This document shows positions 7,248 through 14,705 of a stretch of DNA of 31,276 nt, one piece after another. Below the pieces are notes generated by a model, which worked only from the letters and a program-made list of their open reading frames with translations, did not search any database and was not told where the DNA came from. The position numbers and the translations under genes were made by a program. Source of the stretch: DTFZ01 sp050260375 (lineage in GTDB: Bacteria > Bacillota > Clostridia > Christensenellales > SZUA-584). The first letter of the stretch is position 1. Each line of letters opens with the position of its first letter. Location of the stretch: the NCBI GenBank assembly GCA_050260375.1, contig JBLNCA010000008.1, positions 1-31,276 on the forward strand, read 5' to 3'.

Positions 7248-8059
7248 AGCTTGATCTGCATGTGCACACTACGTTTTCGGACGGCGACTTTACGCCGTGC
7301 GAGGCAGTCAAAGCGGCAAAACAAAATGGGCTTGAATTAATAGCGATAACCGACCACGACGAGTGCCGCGGCTACGGGGAAGTAGCGAATGAAACGGGCA
7401 TACGCATACTTCCCGGCATAGAGCTTGCCGCGCGGTATGAAGGGGAAGTGCACGTACTAGGGCTCGGCGTCGACTGGCGCAGCCCGGAGCTTATAGCGCA
7501 TATAGAGTCGGCGGCGTCGCTGCGCGAGGAGCGCGCAAACAGCATGATAGAAAAGCTGCGCGCGGCGGGAGTGGGCATTACTTTGGAGGACGTGCGCGAG
7601 GAATCCAGCGGCATAATAGGGCGTCCGCATATCGCGGTGGCGCTCGTAAAGAAGGGATATGCGCAAGACGTAAAAGAGGCGTTTGCTGCATATCTTTCGA
7701 AGCATACGCCGTTTTACGTGCCGTACGACAAGATAAGCATAGAGCATGCGGCCCGGCTGATATCCGGCGCGGGAGGCAAAGCCGTGCTTGCCCACCCCGG
7801 CCTTTTGAGGGAAGATATAATAAACGAGCTTTTCCCAAAGCTTGTCGGCATGGGGTTTTGGGGCGTGGAAGCGTATCACCCCACCCATACGGACGGGCAG
7901 TGCAGGGAATTTGAAAGCCTTGCGAGGAGTAGAGGCCTTTTTGTTACTGCGGGCAGCGATTTTCACGGCAGCGCGAAGCCCGGCGTCGGCATAGGCTCGG
8001 AAACGCGAGGCGGAGAATACGTAAAGCGCAGCGCGGAAGCGCTTATGCAATGTGTGTAA
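7244..8059 (+). CDS. PHP-domain phosphoesterase (RNase AM / YciV-like)
   Basis: A 271-residue PHP metallo-phosphoesterase. Metal-binding motifs are visible: DLHVHT at residues 4-9, ITDHDE near 36, PGIEL (glutamate ligand), VLAHPG in the middle and GSDFHG near the end. The family includes 3',5'-nucleoside bisphosphate phosphatase and 5'-3' exoribonuclease RNase AM. The arrangement with an insertion between the DHDE and AHPG parts fits this group, but the exact substrate is inferred. Overlap with the GNAT gene suggests co-transcription. A hairpin repeat that can act as terminator follows immediately. Confidence 0.88.
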   Translation: MKLDLHVHTTFSDGDFTPCEAVKAAKQNGLELIAITDHDECRGYGEVANETGIRILPGIELAARYEGEVHVLGLGVDWRSPELIAHIESAASLREERANSMIEKLRAAGVGITLEDVREESSGIIGRPHIAVALVKKGYAQDVKEAFAAYLSKHTPFYVPYDKISIEHAARLISGAGGKAVLAHPGLLREDIINELFPKLVGMGFWGVEAYHPTHTDGQCREFESLARSRGLFVTAGSDFHGSAKPGVGIGSETRGGEYVKRSAEALMQCV

Positions 8060-8061
8060 TC

Positions 8062-8097
8062 TACGGCCCCCAAAAAGACGTAATACTTTTTGGGGGT
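8062..8097 (+). repeat. Dispersed hairpin repeat, copy A
   Basis: Arms CCCCCAAAAAG (8067-8077) and CTTTTTGGGGG (8086-8096) pair perfectly over 11 bp around an 8-base loop, preceded by TACGG. It is the first of six related intergenic hairpins in the window. It may also act as a transcription terminator for the PHP gene. Confidence 0.75.
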
Positions 8098-8137
8098 TGA
8101 TATTGATTGTGGACCTTTTTAATGTTAAAATAATTTG

Positions 8138-8143
8138 TATAAT
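8138..8143 (+). promoter_or_regulatory. -10 box for the PRPP synthetase gene
   Basis: A consensus TATAAT lies 28 bases before the TTG start. No good -35 box is seen at the right distance. Confidence 0.4.
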
Positions 8144-8170
8144 ACGGGAACATATTAAAGGGGTAGAAGA

Positions 8171-9154
8171 TTGGAATCTTTTGTTAGCGACATCAAGATA
8201 TTTGCAGGCTCTTCGGGTATAGGGTTTGCCAAGAAGATGTGCAAATACTTGGGTAACGATCTTGGGGATTCGGAAGTCATCAATTTCTCGGACGGAAACA
8301 TTTTTTTAAGGATTAAAGAGACTGTACGTAACAAGGACGTTTACGTAGTACAGCCTATAGGCATGTCCCCTAACGACGAGTTCGTAGAGATACTTTTCTG
8401 GATGGACGCGTTAAAGCGCGCAAGCGCGAACTCGGTCACCGCAATCATTCCTTATTTCAGTTACGCAAAAGGCGATAAGAAGGACGAGCCAAGGGTCTCG
8501 ATACGCGCGAGGGTGTGCGCCGAGTGCATAGAGCTCGCGGGCGCGGACAGGATAGTGGTTATGGACCTGCACAGCCCGCAGGTTCAGGGATTTTTCAAAA
8601 AGCCCGTCGATCACCTGTTGTCGCTGCCGATAATCTGCGAATACATAAAAGGCCTCGATATAGTGGACAACCTGTGCGTAGTATCGCCCGACGCGGGCTA
8701 TGCCAAGACTGCGAGGAAATACGCCGACTACCTGAACGTTCCCGTAGCGATAGGAGACAAGGTAAGGGCGGGGCACGACGAAAACGCCAAGGTATTGAAC
8801 GTAATAGGCGACGTTAACGGCAAGAACTGCCTGATTGTCGACGACTTCACGATTTCGGGCGGCACGCTGATAGACATAGCCAAAATGCTCAAAGCCAACG
8901 GCGCGAAGCGGATAATAGCGGGCATATCGCACGTGATAGTACGCGAAAAAGGCATAAAAGCGATAGAGAACAGCCCGATTGAGATGGTTATCGGCACGGA
9001 CAGCGTGAAAAACCCGTATATCGCGGGCAGCGAAAAGTTCGTCGTCATATCGGTGGCGCCGCTGTTTGCGGAAGCCGTGCTGCGCATACACGAGAAGGAA
9101 TCGGTAAGCCCGCTGTTCTCGAGGGTGCCCAAAAAAGTCGTTGAGGATATCTGA
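8171..9154 (+). CDS. prs: Ribose-phosphate pyrophosphokinase (PRPP synthetase), divergent
   Basis: A 327-residue PRPP synthetase, making PRPP from ribose 5-phosphate and ATP for nucleotide, NAD, His and Trp synthesis. It starts with TTG, supported by AAAGGGG about 7 bases upstream. Family landmarks are DLHSPQVQGFF, the flexible catalytic loop with DKVR (retaining Lys and Arg of the usual DKRR), NVIGDVNGK, and the PRPP loop VDDFTISGGT. It departs from the common bacterial enzyme: the usual YARQDRK segment reads YAKGDKK and the PRPP loop has ISGGT in place of the usual TGGT ending. It may be a second, specialised paralogue or the lineage's normal enzyme. A terminator-like hairpin follows. Confidence 0.85.
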   Translation: MESFVSDIKIFAGSSGIGFAKKMCKYLGNDLGDSEVINFSDGNIFLRIKETVRNKDVYVVQPIGMSPNDEFVEILFWMDALKRASANSVTAIIPYFSYAKGDKKDEPRVSIRARVCAECIELAGADRIVVMDLHSPQVQGFFKKPVDHLLSLPIICEYIKGLDIVDNLCVVSPDAGYAKTARKYADYLNVPVAIGDKVRAGHDENAKVLNVIGDVNGKNCLIVDDFTISGGTLIDIAKMLKANGAKRIIAGISHVIVREKGIKAIENSPIEMVIGTDSVKNPYIAGSEKFVVISVAPLFAEAVLRIHEKESVSPLFSRVPKKVVEDI

Positions 9155-9177
9155 CGCTGGCCGCGCAATATTTTTTG

Positions 9178-9205
9178 TTGCAAATACGCATGCGTATGAT
9201 ATAAT
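9178..9205 (+). promoter_or_regulatory. Promoter with an operator-like palindrome in its spacer
   Basis: TTGCAA (9178-9183), 16-base spacer, TATAAT (9200-9205). The spacer contains the perfect 14-base palindrome ATACGCATGCGTAT (9184-9197), placed where a repressor would block RNA polymerase. Its predicted start point near 9212 is only a few bases before a terminator hairpin. Confidence 0.5.
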
Positions 9206-9218
9206 TACATAGATATAC

Positions 9219-9255
9219 AAAGACGTTTATCGCTAATATAAACGTCTTTTTTTTG
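9219..9255 (+). terminator. Intrinsic terminator between prs and the ANTAR gene
   Basis: AAAGACGTTTAT (9219-9230) pairs perfectly with ATAAACGTCTTT (9238-9249) around a 7-base loop, followed by a T run. It could end prs transcription or act as a leader terminator for the ANTAR regulator, since a promoter lies directly upstream. The AAGACGTTT and CGTCTTTTTT arms recur in the glnN leader terminator. Confidence 0.8.
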
Positions 9256-9256
9256 T

Positions 9257-9299
9257 ATACGGGGTCCCTAAAAAGGCGTGAGGCTTTTTGGGGTGCGTA
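9257..9299 (+). repeat. Dispersed hairpin repeat, copy B
   Basis: TACGGGGT is followed by arms CCCTAAAAAG (9266-9275) and CTTTTTGGGG (9284-9293) around loop GCGTGAGG. One T-G wobble keeps the stem intact. It lies between the prs terminator and the ANTAR gene. Confidence 0.75.
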
Positions 9300-9351
9300 T
9301 AGGTAGAATATGTTTATTATTGTGTTATAGAATATAAAGACGATTCTCTGC

Positions 9352-9357
9352 TATAAT
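9352..9357 (+). promoter_or_regulatory. -10 box close to the ANTAR gene start
   Basis: TATAAT lies 12 bases before the ATG, giving a predicted leader of about five bases. GGGAG (9360-9364) partly serves as ribosome site. No clear -35 box is visible. Confidence 0.4.
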
Positions 9358-9368
9358 ACGGGAGCAAT

Positions 9369-9959
9369 ATGGAAAAGGCCAGAATAACTATAGCGCTTGC
9401 AAACATCGAGGCGGCGGAGAAAATAAAAAATGCGCTGCAGCGCAACGGTTACGCGGTGGATGATATATGTACGTCGGGCAGCGAAGCCTTGAGGAGGATA
9501 AGAGCGGGTTCGACAGACATACTGCTCATCAATTTTGACATGCCCGATATGACCGGGCTGGAGGTAGCGACCATTATTGGCGACGGGAATCTGTGCAGCG
9601 TGCTGTTGTTTGTCTCCAATGTGCAGCGCGAGTTTTGCACCGACGTGGTGGAGGATTACGACATAACGCTGTTTACCAAGCCTGTCAGCGCAGACAAGCT
9701 TTTAAACACACTGGAAGTAATAGTGCAGAACAGGCGCCGCATGTGCAAGCTGGAGCGCGAGCTTAATAAGCTTAAGCGCGAACTCGACGACAGGAAGGTA
9801 ATAGAGAAGGCTAAAGGCATACTGATGAAGCGCAAGGGCATATCCGAGGCAGAGGCCTACAGAAGGATACAGAAGATGAGCATGGATACGCGCGTGGCGA
9901 TGCGCGACATAGCGGAGAAGATATTATTGCTCGCCGAAAAAAGCGAAGCGCAACAGTGA
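9369..9959 (+). CDS. ANTAR-domain antiterminator with a degenerate receiver domain
   Basis: A 196-residue protein with an N-terminal receiver-like domain (1-118), a coiled-coil linker (about 118-142) and a C-terminal ANTAR RNA-binding domain (143-187, with EKAKGILMKRKGISEAEAYRRI compressed into the usual three helices). ANTAR proteins bind paired RNA hairpins and prevent transcription termination. The receiver keeps the switch Ser83 and the Lys of FTKPVS, but Asn55 occupies the phospho-acceptor Asp position (LLINFDMP) and the usual acidic pair near residue 11 is absent. Phosphorylation control is therefore unlikely; ligand or protein control is more plausible. No sensor kinase is nearby. Its target is unknown, though glnN in this window has an attenuator-like leader. 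Confidence 0.9.
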   Translation: MEKARITIALANIEAAEKIKNALQRNGYAVDDICTSGSEALRRIRAGSTDILLINFDMPDMTGLEVATIIGDGNLCSVLLFVSNVQREFCTDVVEDYDITLFTKPVSADKLLNTLEVIVQNRRRMCKLERELNKLKRELDDRKVIEKAKGILMKRKGISEAEAYRRIQKMSMDTRVAMRDIAEKILLLAEKSEAQQ

Positions 9960-9965
9960 ATATAA

Positions 9966-9992
9966 AGCCGCCAGAACCGGGCGGATTTTTTT
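9966..9992 (+). terminator. Terminator after the ANTAR gene
   Basis: CCGCC and GGCGG form a short GC stem around a 7-base loop, followed by a run of seven T after one A. Confidence 0.75.
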
Positions 9993-10013
9993 GTAACTGA
10001 CCGGCCAGCGGTA

Positions 10014-10047
10014 GCGGCGCGAGCGCCGCAATATGCAACTGCATATT
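10014..10047 (+). repeat. Two adjacent perfect hairpins upstream of the zinc-ribbon gene
   Basis: The first is GCGGCGC/GCGCCGC (10014-10029). The second is AATATGC/GCATATT with loop AACT (10030-10047). They abut without a gap, and the second ends within the -35 box that follows. Confidence 0.6.
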
Positions 10048-10074
10048 GAAAGCATGCGCGCAATATAATAAAAT
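10046..10074 (+). promoter_or_regulatory. Promoter for the zinc-ribbon membrane protein gene
   Basis: TTGAAA (10046-10051), 17-base spacer, TAAAAT (10069-10074). The leader to ATG 10147 would be about 65 bases. Confidence 0.55.
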
Positions 10075-10146
10075 TGTTATAACGCTGGAATTTTCTTGAT
10101 ACACATTTCATTCATACCGAAACAACAATTATAAGGAGGATAGAAT

Positions 10147-11082
10147 ATGATTTGTGCAAGCTGCGGGAAGGAGAACGCGCAGGATGCAAAGTTTTGCATA
10201 AGCTGCGGTGCGAAGCTCGAAGCGCAACCTCAGGAATCCGGGCAGCCCGTGCAGGCGGAACAATACGTCGAGCCCTGGAACCGGCCGTATGCGCATACGT
10301 ATGCGGCTCAGCCCGCAAAAAAGAGGAACGTGCCTGCAATAGCGCTGGGCGTATTGTCCGTTGTGCTGGCTGCGGGCCTTGTTCTCTCTATGCTCGGCAT
10401 ATTCGGCGCTGCGGGGGCGTCCGCTGCTGCGTCGAAAAGCTTTGCCACACCTGAAGAAGCGATATATTATTTCGTCGGATGCCTAAAGAAAGGCGATTTT
10501 GACGGAGCGCTCGCCGCATGCGGCATAAACGAGACGGCAAAGGGTTTCAACTACAAAGCGTATTTAGAAGACTTTTTATCGCTGTCCCCTGTGGGAATGT
10601 CGTACATGCCTTCCGAATACGAGCTTTATGTGGAATACAACAGGATAAGGCTTACACAGCGGATACTTATGCAGATGACGTGCTTTATGATATCGTTTAA
10701 TCTGCCGGAGGAGTATGCAAGCATGGTGGAGGGAAAGAATGAATTATTTAAAGGCGAACCGGACGATTTAATAGCCGCGCTCGAACCCGCTAAAATAAGC
10801 GGACTTGAAATAATAAAGATAGGCAAACCACGTTACCACGATAATCTGGGTAGTCTCGAGAACCATAAGAGGACAGCCAAAATGTTCGGTGCGGACGACC
10901 GGCAGTTCAGGAGCGTGCTTTACAAATACGACGGCAGCTATTACGTGGGCGGGTTTATGCTGCTTGAGTACGGCGGCAGATGGTATATAAACAGTATGGA
11001 GGAACCTTACGCGAACGTATCGGTGTACGGTACGCCTAGAAAGATATCGGGCGCAGAAGAATTCGAGAACATACTGGAATAG
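10147..11082 (+). CDS. Zinc-ribbon, single-pass membrane protein of unknown function
   Basis: A 311-residue protein. An N-terminal zinc ribbon carries Cys3, Cys6, Cys17 and Cys20 (CxxCGKEN, CISCGAKL). Then come a Pro/Gln-rich linker (25-58), one transmembrane helix (about 62-87) preceded by KKR, and an extracellular domain of about 220 residues beginning FATPEEAIYYFVGCLKKGDFDGALAACG. That beginning resembles NTF2-like or DUF4878-type domains of Gram-positive envelope proteins. By topology the ribbon would be cytoplasmic and the large domain outside. I cannot assign a function. AAGGAGG gives a strong ribosome site and a terminator follows, so it is a single-gene unit. Confidence 0.75.
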   Translation: MICASCGKENAQDAKFCISCGAKLEAQPQESGQPVQAEQYVEPWNRPYAHTYAAQPAKKRNVPAIALGVLSVVLAAGLVLSMLGIFGAAGASAAASKSFATPEEAIYYFVGCLKKGDFDGALAACGINETAKGFNYKAYLEDFLSLSPVGMSYMPSEYELYVEYNRIRLTQRILMQMTCFMISFNLPEEYASMVEGKNELFKGEPDDLIAALEPAKISGLEIIKIGKPRYHDNLGSLENHKRTAKMFGADDRQFRSVLYKYDGSYYVGGFMLLEYGGRWYINSMEEPYANVSVYGTPRKISGAEEFENILE

Positions 11083-11102
11083 ATTCTATAGGCAAAGCCG
11101 GA

Positions 11103-11127
11103 GAGGACGGGAAACCGCCCTCTTTTT
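11103..11127 (+). terminator. Terminator after the zinc-ribbon gene
   Basis: GAGGACGG and CCGCCCTC form a stem with one internal mismatch around a GAAA loop, followed by five T. Confidence 0.7.
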
Positions 11128-11219
11128 GCTTTAAGCAAAAATTGAAAAAGCCGCGCCCCAAAGGCGCACAAAAACATCATAATATATGCAAAACGGCTAA
11201 ACTTATGGTATGATATGCG

Positions 11220-11232
11220 CGTCAAATTGACG
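11220..11232. promoter_or_regulatory. Operator-like palindrome at the mnmE promoter
   Basis: CGTCAA-A-TTGACG is a perfect inverted repeat just after a TATGAT -10-like box (11210-11215), at the expected transcription start and before ATG 11259. It is short and may be chance. Confidence 0.25.
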
Positions 11233-11258
11233 TAAAACATGAAGTAAAAAGGTATTGC

Positions 11259-12599
11259 ATGGAACACGACAGCGAAACGATATTCGCCCCGGCTACGCCG
11301 GGCGGAGGCGCGATATCGGTAATAAGGATATCGGGCGAAAAAGCGCATCAGATACTGGACGCGGTGTTCAGCGGCAAAGGCAGGGAGCACGCAAAGCTTT
11401 ACCACGGCTATATTGAGCACGAGGGAAAGCGCGTAGACGAAGTGATGGCCGTATATTTATACGCGCCCAAGTCGTATACAGGCGAGGACATGGCGGAGAT
11501 ACACTGCCACGGCGGCGCGGTTACAATGTCGCTAATTATGCGTGCGTTAAGGGACAACGGCGCAAGGCTCGCAGAGCCGGGCGAGTTTACAAAGCGCGCG
11601 TTTCTCGCGGGCAAGATGGACCTTTCCGCGGCGGGGGCGGTGATGGAGCTTATAGGCGCAAACTCCGCGGCGGGAGCGGGCGCGGCACTTCGGCAGCTCT
11701 CGGGCGGGCTGTTTGAAAGGATAACGGCGATACAGGAAAAATTAACTGACGCGCTAGCGATAATAGAAGCGGGGCTCGACTATCCGGAGGACGACATAGA
11801 GGCGGACGTAAAGCGCGACGCGCTGCCCCTCGTTATCGCGGCTAGGGACGAGACGAAAAAGCTTAGTGATACTTTCGCTTCGGGCAGGATGCTGCGCGAA
11901 GGTTACAATGTAGTGATAGCGGGCAGGCCCAATGTGGGCAAGTCGTCGCTTTTTAACATGCTGCTTGATAAGGAGAGGGCGATAGTCACCCACATTCCCG
12001 GCACGACGAGGGACGCAGTGGACGATACGCTATATAAAGACGGCGTGCTGATACGCCTCATTGACACGGCGGGGCTCAGGGAGAGCGCCGACGTGGTGGA
12101 AAACATAGGCATATCAAAGGCGAAGGAGGCCGTAAAGAAAGCCGATATGACGCTTTTCGTGCTCGACGCTTCGGAGGGCATAACGGACGAGGATAAGGAG
12201 ATATTCTCCGCGCTCGGCGGCGATACGGTAATAGTGCTAAACAAAAGCGACCTGCCCGATAAAACGTCGGCGAATGAGGTAAAGCGTATTTTCGGAAAGG
12301 AAGCGGTGACTGTAAGCGCGCTTAAAGGCGAGGGAAGGGATAAGCTGCTCGAGCTTATAACTCCGCCCGAGATAAGCGAAGCCGAAGACGTCGTCGTAAC
12401 AAACGAGCGTCATTTTGAAATACTCGCGTCGGTAAAGGAAAGCCTTGATTCCGCGATAGAGTCGTTTGACTCGGCCGACCTCGACTGCGTGGCCTTGGAC
12501 CTTAAGGAAGCGTGGAGCGGCCTTGGAGCGATAACGGGCGTTACGGTGACGGAAGAGATAATAAACAGCATATTCGATAAGTTTTGTCTGGGGAAATAG
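11259..12599 (+). CDS. mnmE: tRNA uridine-5-carboxymethylaminomethyl modification GTPase MnmE
   Basis: A 446-residue GTPase that, with MnmG, installs the (carboxymethyl)aminomethyl group at wobble U34 of certain tRNAs using tetrahydrofolate and FAD. The N-terminal folate-binding domain starts ETIFAPATPGGGAISVIRISG in short form. The G domain has GRPNVGKS at 222-229, DTAGLR (switch II) and NKSD. The extreme C-terminus FCLGK carries the conserved C-x-G-K motif needed for modification. Length matches the family. mnmG follows after one base, the classic order, but rsmG, a frequent third gene, is missing downstream. Confidence 0.97.
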   Translation: MEHDSETIFAPATPGGGAISVIRISGEKAHQILDAVFSGKGREHAKLYHGYIEHEGKRVDEVMAVYLYAPKSYTGEDMAEIHCHGGAVTMSLIMRALRDNGARLAEPGEFTKRAFLAGKMDLSAAGAVMELIGANSAAGAGAALRQLSGGLFERITAIQEKLTDALAIIEAGLDYPEDDIEADVKRDALPLVIAARDETKKLSDTFASGRMLREGYNVVIAGRPNVGKSSLFNMLLDKERAIVTHIPGTTRDAVDDTLYKDGVLIRLIDTAGLRESADVVENIGISKAKEAVKKADMTLFVLDASEGITDEDKEIFSALGGDTVIVLNKSDLPDKTSANEVKRIFGKEAVTVSALKGEGRDKLLELITPPEISEAEDVVVTNERHFEILASVKESLDSAIESFDSADLDCVALDLKEAWSGLGAITGVTVTEEIINSIFDKFCLGK

Positions 12600-12600
12600 C

Positions 12601-14475
12601 ATGGGGTATTTTGCGGGAAATTACGACGTAATAGTGGTAGGCGCGGGGCACGCGGGCTGCGAGGCCGCGCTTGCCTGCGCCCGTATGGGGCAAAAAACGC
12701 TGCTGCTTACGATAAACCTTGACGGCATAGCGCTTATGGCGTGCAACCCGGCCATTGGCGGCACCAGCAAGGGGCATCTCGTGCGCGAAGTGGACGCGCT
12801 GGGCGGCCAGATGGGGCTTGCGGCGGACGCGGCGTATATACAGATACGCATGCTCAACACGTCCAAGGGCGCGGCAGTGCAGTCGCTGCGCTCACAGCAG
12901 GATAAAAAACTCTACCAGCGAGTTATGAAGTGGACGCTGGAAAACACCGATAACCTGTATATAACGAGCGCGGAGGTATCGCGCATAATAACGAAAAACG
13001 GGCGAGCCGCAGGCGTTGAGACTCACCTTGGTGCAGAATACGGCGCGAGGGCCGTAGTGCTGTGCACGGGCGTATACCTGAAAGGCCGCGTGATAATAGG
13101 CGAGCACACGGTGTCGTCCGGGCCGTCGGGGCTGCAGCCCGCCGACAAGCTCGACTTAAGCGAACTGGGGCTTAAACTGCAGCGGTTTAAGACAGGCACG
13201 CCCGCGAGGGTGGACAGGCGCACGGTGGATTTTTCAAAGACCGTTGCGCAGTACGGCGACGAGAACCCGGAGTACTTTTCGTTCCTTACAAAAGGCGAAC
13301 CAAAGAAACAGTATCCGTGCTATCTTACGTATACCAACGAGAAGACGCACGATATAATACGCGCCAACATACACAGAAGCCCGCTTTACAGCGGACAGAT
13401 AAAGGGAACGGGGCCGCGCTACTGCCCGTCAATAGAAGACAAGGTCGTAAAGTTCCCCGACAAGGACCGGCACCAGGTGTTCATAGAGCCGGAAGGCGTT
13501 TGGACTAACGAGATGTACGTGCAGGGCTTAAGCTCGTCGCTGCCCGAGGACGTGCAGAAAGCCGTTTACGCGACGGTGCCGGGGCTGGAGAACGCTGTGT
13601 TCATGCGCACTGCATACGCGATAGAGTACGACTGCATAGACCCGACGCAGCTTAAAAGCTCGCTGGAGCTTAAGGACGTGCCCGGACTGTTTTGCGCGGG
13701 GCAGATAAACGGCACTTCCGGGTATGAAGAAGCTGCGGCGCAGGGCATAGTCGCAGGCATAAACGCGGCGCAGTATATAAAGGGCGAAGAGCCGCTGGTG
13801 CTGTCAAGGAGCGACGCGTATATAGGCGTGCTCATTGACGACCTTGTGACTAAGGGCACAAGCGAGCCTTACAGGATGATGACCGCAAGGGCGGAATACC
13901 GGCTGCTGCTGCGCCAGGACAACGCGGACGCGCGGCTCACCGAGATGGGAAGAAGAGTGGGGCTCGTCACTCAGGAGCGCTACGATATATATATGAAGAA
14001 ACGCGAGGCCGTGGAAAACGAGAAACGGCGGCTCAAGCGGCTTAATGTAAGCGTAGAGGCGGCGAACGCGCTGCTTGAAGCAAAAGGGCTGCCTCCCGTA
14101 AAAGCGCCCGTAAAGGCTGACAGCCTGCTGATGAGGCAGGGGATAAGCTATGCGGACATAAAGCCCGTATGCGGCGTTGAGCTCGAACGGGACGTAGAAT
14201 ACTGCGTCGAGACGGAGATAAGGTATCAGGGGTATATAGACAAGCAGCAAAAGCAGGTGGAGAAATTTGCGTCGCTCGAAAAGAAGAAGCTGCCGCCGGA
14301 TTTTGACTATAAGAGCCTTAAGGGATTGCGGCTTGAGGCGGCGGCAAAGCTTAATGCGGTGCGCCCCGAGACGATAGGGCAGGCGATGAGGATATCGGGC
14401 GTGTCTCCCGCGGACATAGCGGTGCTTACCGTTTATTTCTCCTCCAAAAGGCCGGCGAAGACTGCGGACAGTTGA
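12601..14475 (+). CDS. mnmG: tRNA uridine-5-carboxymethylaminomethyl modification enzyme MnmG (GidA)
   Basis: A 624-residue FAD- and NADH-dependent partner of MnmE for wobble uridine modification. The N-terminal Rossmann motif VVGAGHAGCEAA lies at about residues 14-25, followed by the hallmark MACNPAIGG and KGAAVQSLRSQQD segments. The mid-protein GQINGTSGYEEAAAQG and the C-terminal region MRISGVSPADIAVL are also typical. Length is normal. GGGGA at the end of mnmE supplies the ribosome site, and the one-base gap implies tight coupling. No terminator with a T run is evident after it; two hairpins without T tracts follow. Confidence 0.97.
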   Translation: MGYFAGNYDVIVVGAGHAGCEAALACARMGQKTLLLTINLDGIALMACNPAIGGTSKGHLVREVDALGGQMGLAADAAYIQIRMLNTSKGAAVQSLRSQQDKKLYQRVMKWTLENTDNLYITSAEVSRIITKNGRAAGVETHLGAEYGARAVVLCTGVYLKGRVIIGEHTVSSGPSGLQPADKLDLSELGLKLQRFKTGTPARVDRRTVDFSKTVAQYGDENPEYFSFLTKGEPKKQYPCYLTYTNEKTHDIIRANIHRSPLYSGQIKGTGPRYCPSIEDKVVKFPDKDRHQVFIEPEGVWTNEMYVQGLSSSLPEDVQKAVYATVPGLENAVFMRTAYAIEYDCIDPTQLKSSLELKDVPGLFCAGQINGTSGYEEAAAQGIVAGINAAQYIKGEEPLVLSRSDAYIGVLIDDLVTKGTSEPYRMMTARAEYRLLLRQDNADARLTEMGRRVGLVTQERYDIYMKKREAVENEKRRLKRLNVSVEAANALLEAKGLPPVKAPVKADSLLMRQGISYADIKPVCGVELERDVEYCVETEIRYQGYIDKQQKQVEKFASLEKKKLPPDFDYKSLKGLRLEAAAKLNAVRPETIGQAMRISGVSPADIAVLTVYFSSKRPAKTADS

Positions 14476-14509
14476 TCGAGAGAAGGCGGCTTGAAATCTG
14501 TCACTTCCT

Positions 14510-14543
14510 CCGGCACTTCGTGCCGGCCTCATCCGAGTGAGGC
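14510..14543 (+). repeat. Tandem hairpins after mnmG
   Basis: CCGGCAC/GTGCCGG around TTC (14510-14526) is followed at once by GCCTCA/TGAGGC around TCCGAG (14526-14543). Both stems are perfect, without a T run. It looks like a small palindromic repeat unit rather than a terminator. Confidence 0.5.
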
Positions 14544-14650
14544 GTGGCGGACAAAAGGCAAGAGTACTTTTATAAGGCATGGGCGCCAGTGCGTCCAGCT
14601 CAAGTGTGAAAACAAATCTTGTCGAAACTGTGAAATAAGCGCTAACAGTA

Positions 14651-14679
14651 TTGCGGCCTAAAAATATTATTGTTAATAT
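14651..14679 (+). promoter_or_regulatory. Promoter for the tilS-hpt genes
   Basis: TTGCGG (14651-14656), 17-base spacer, TAATAT (14674-14679). The start point would be near 14686, about 20 bases before the first ATG of tilS. Confidence 0.5.
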
Positions 14680-14705
14680 TGTAGCATTCATATATATAAG
14701 GGTAT

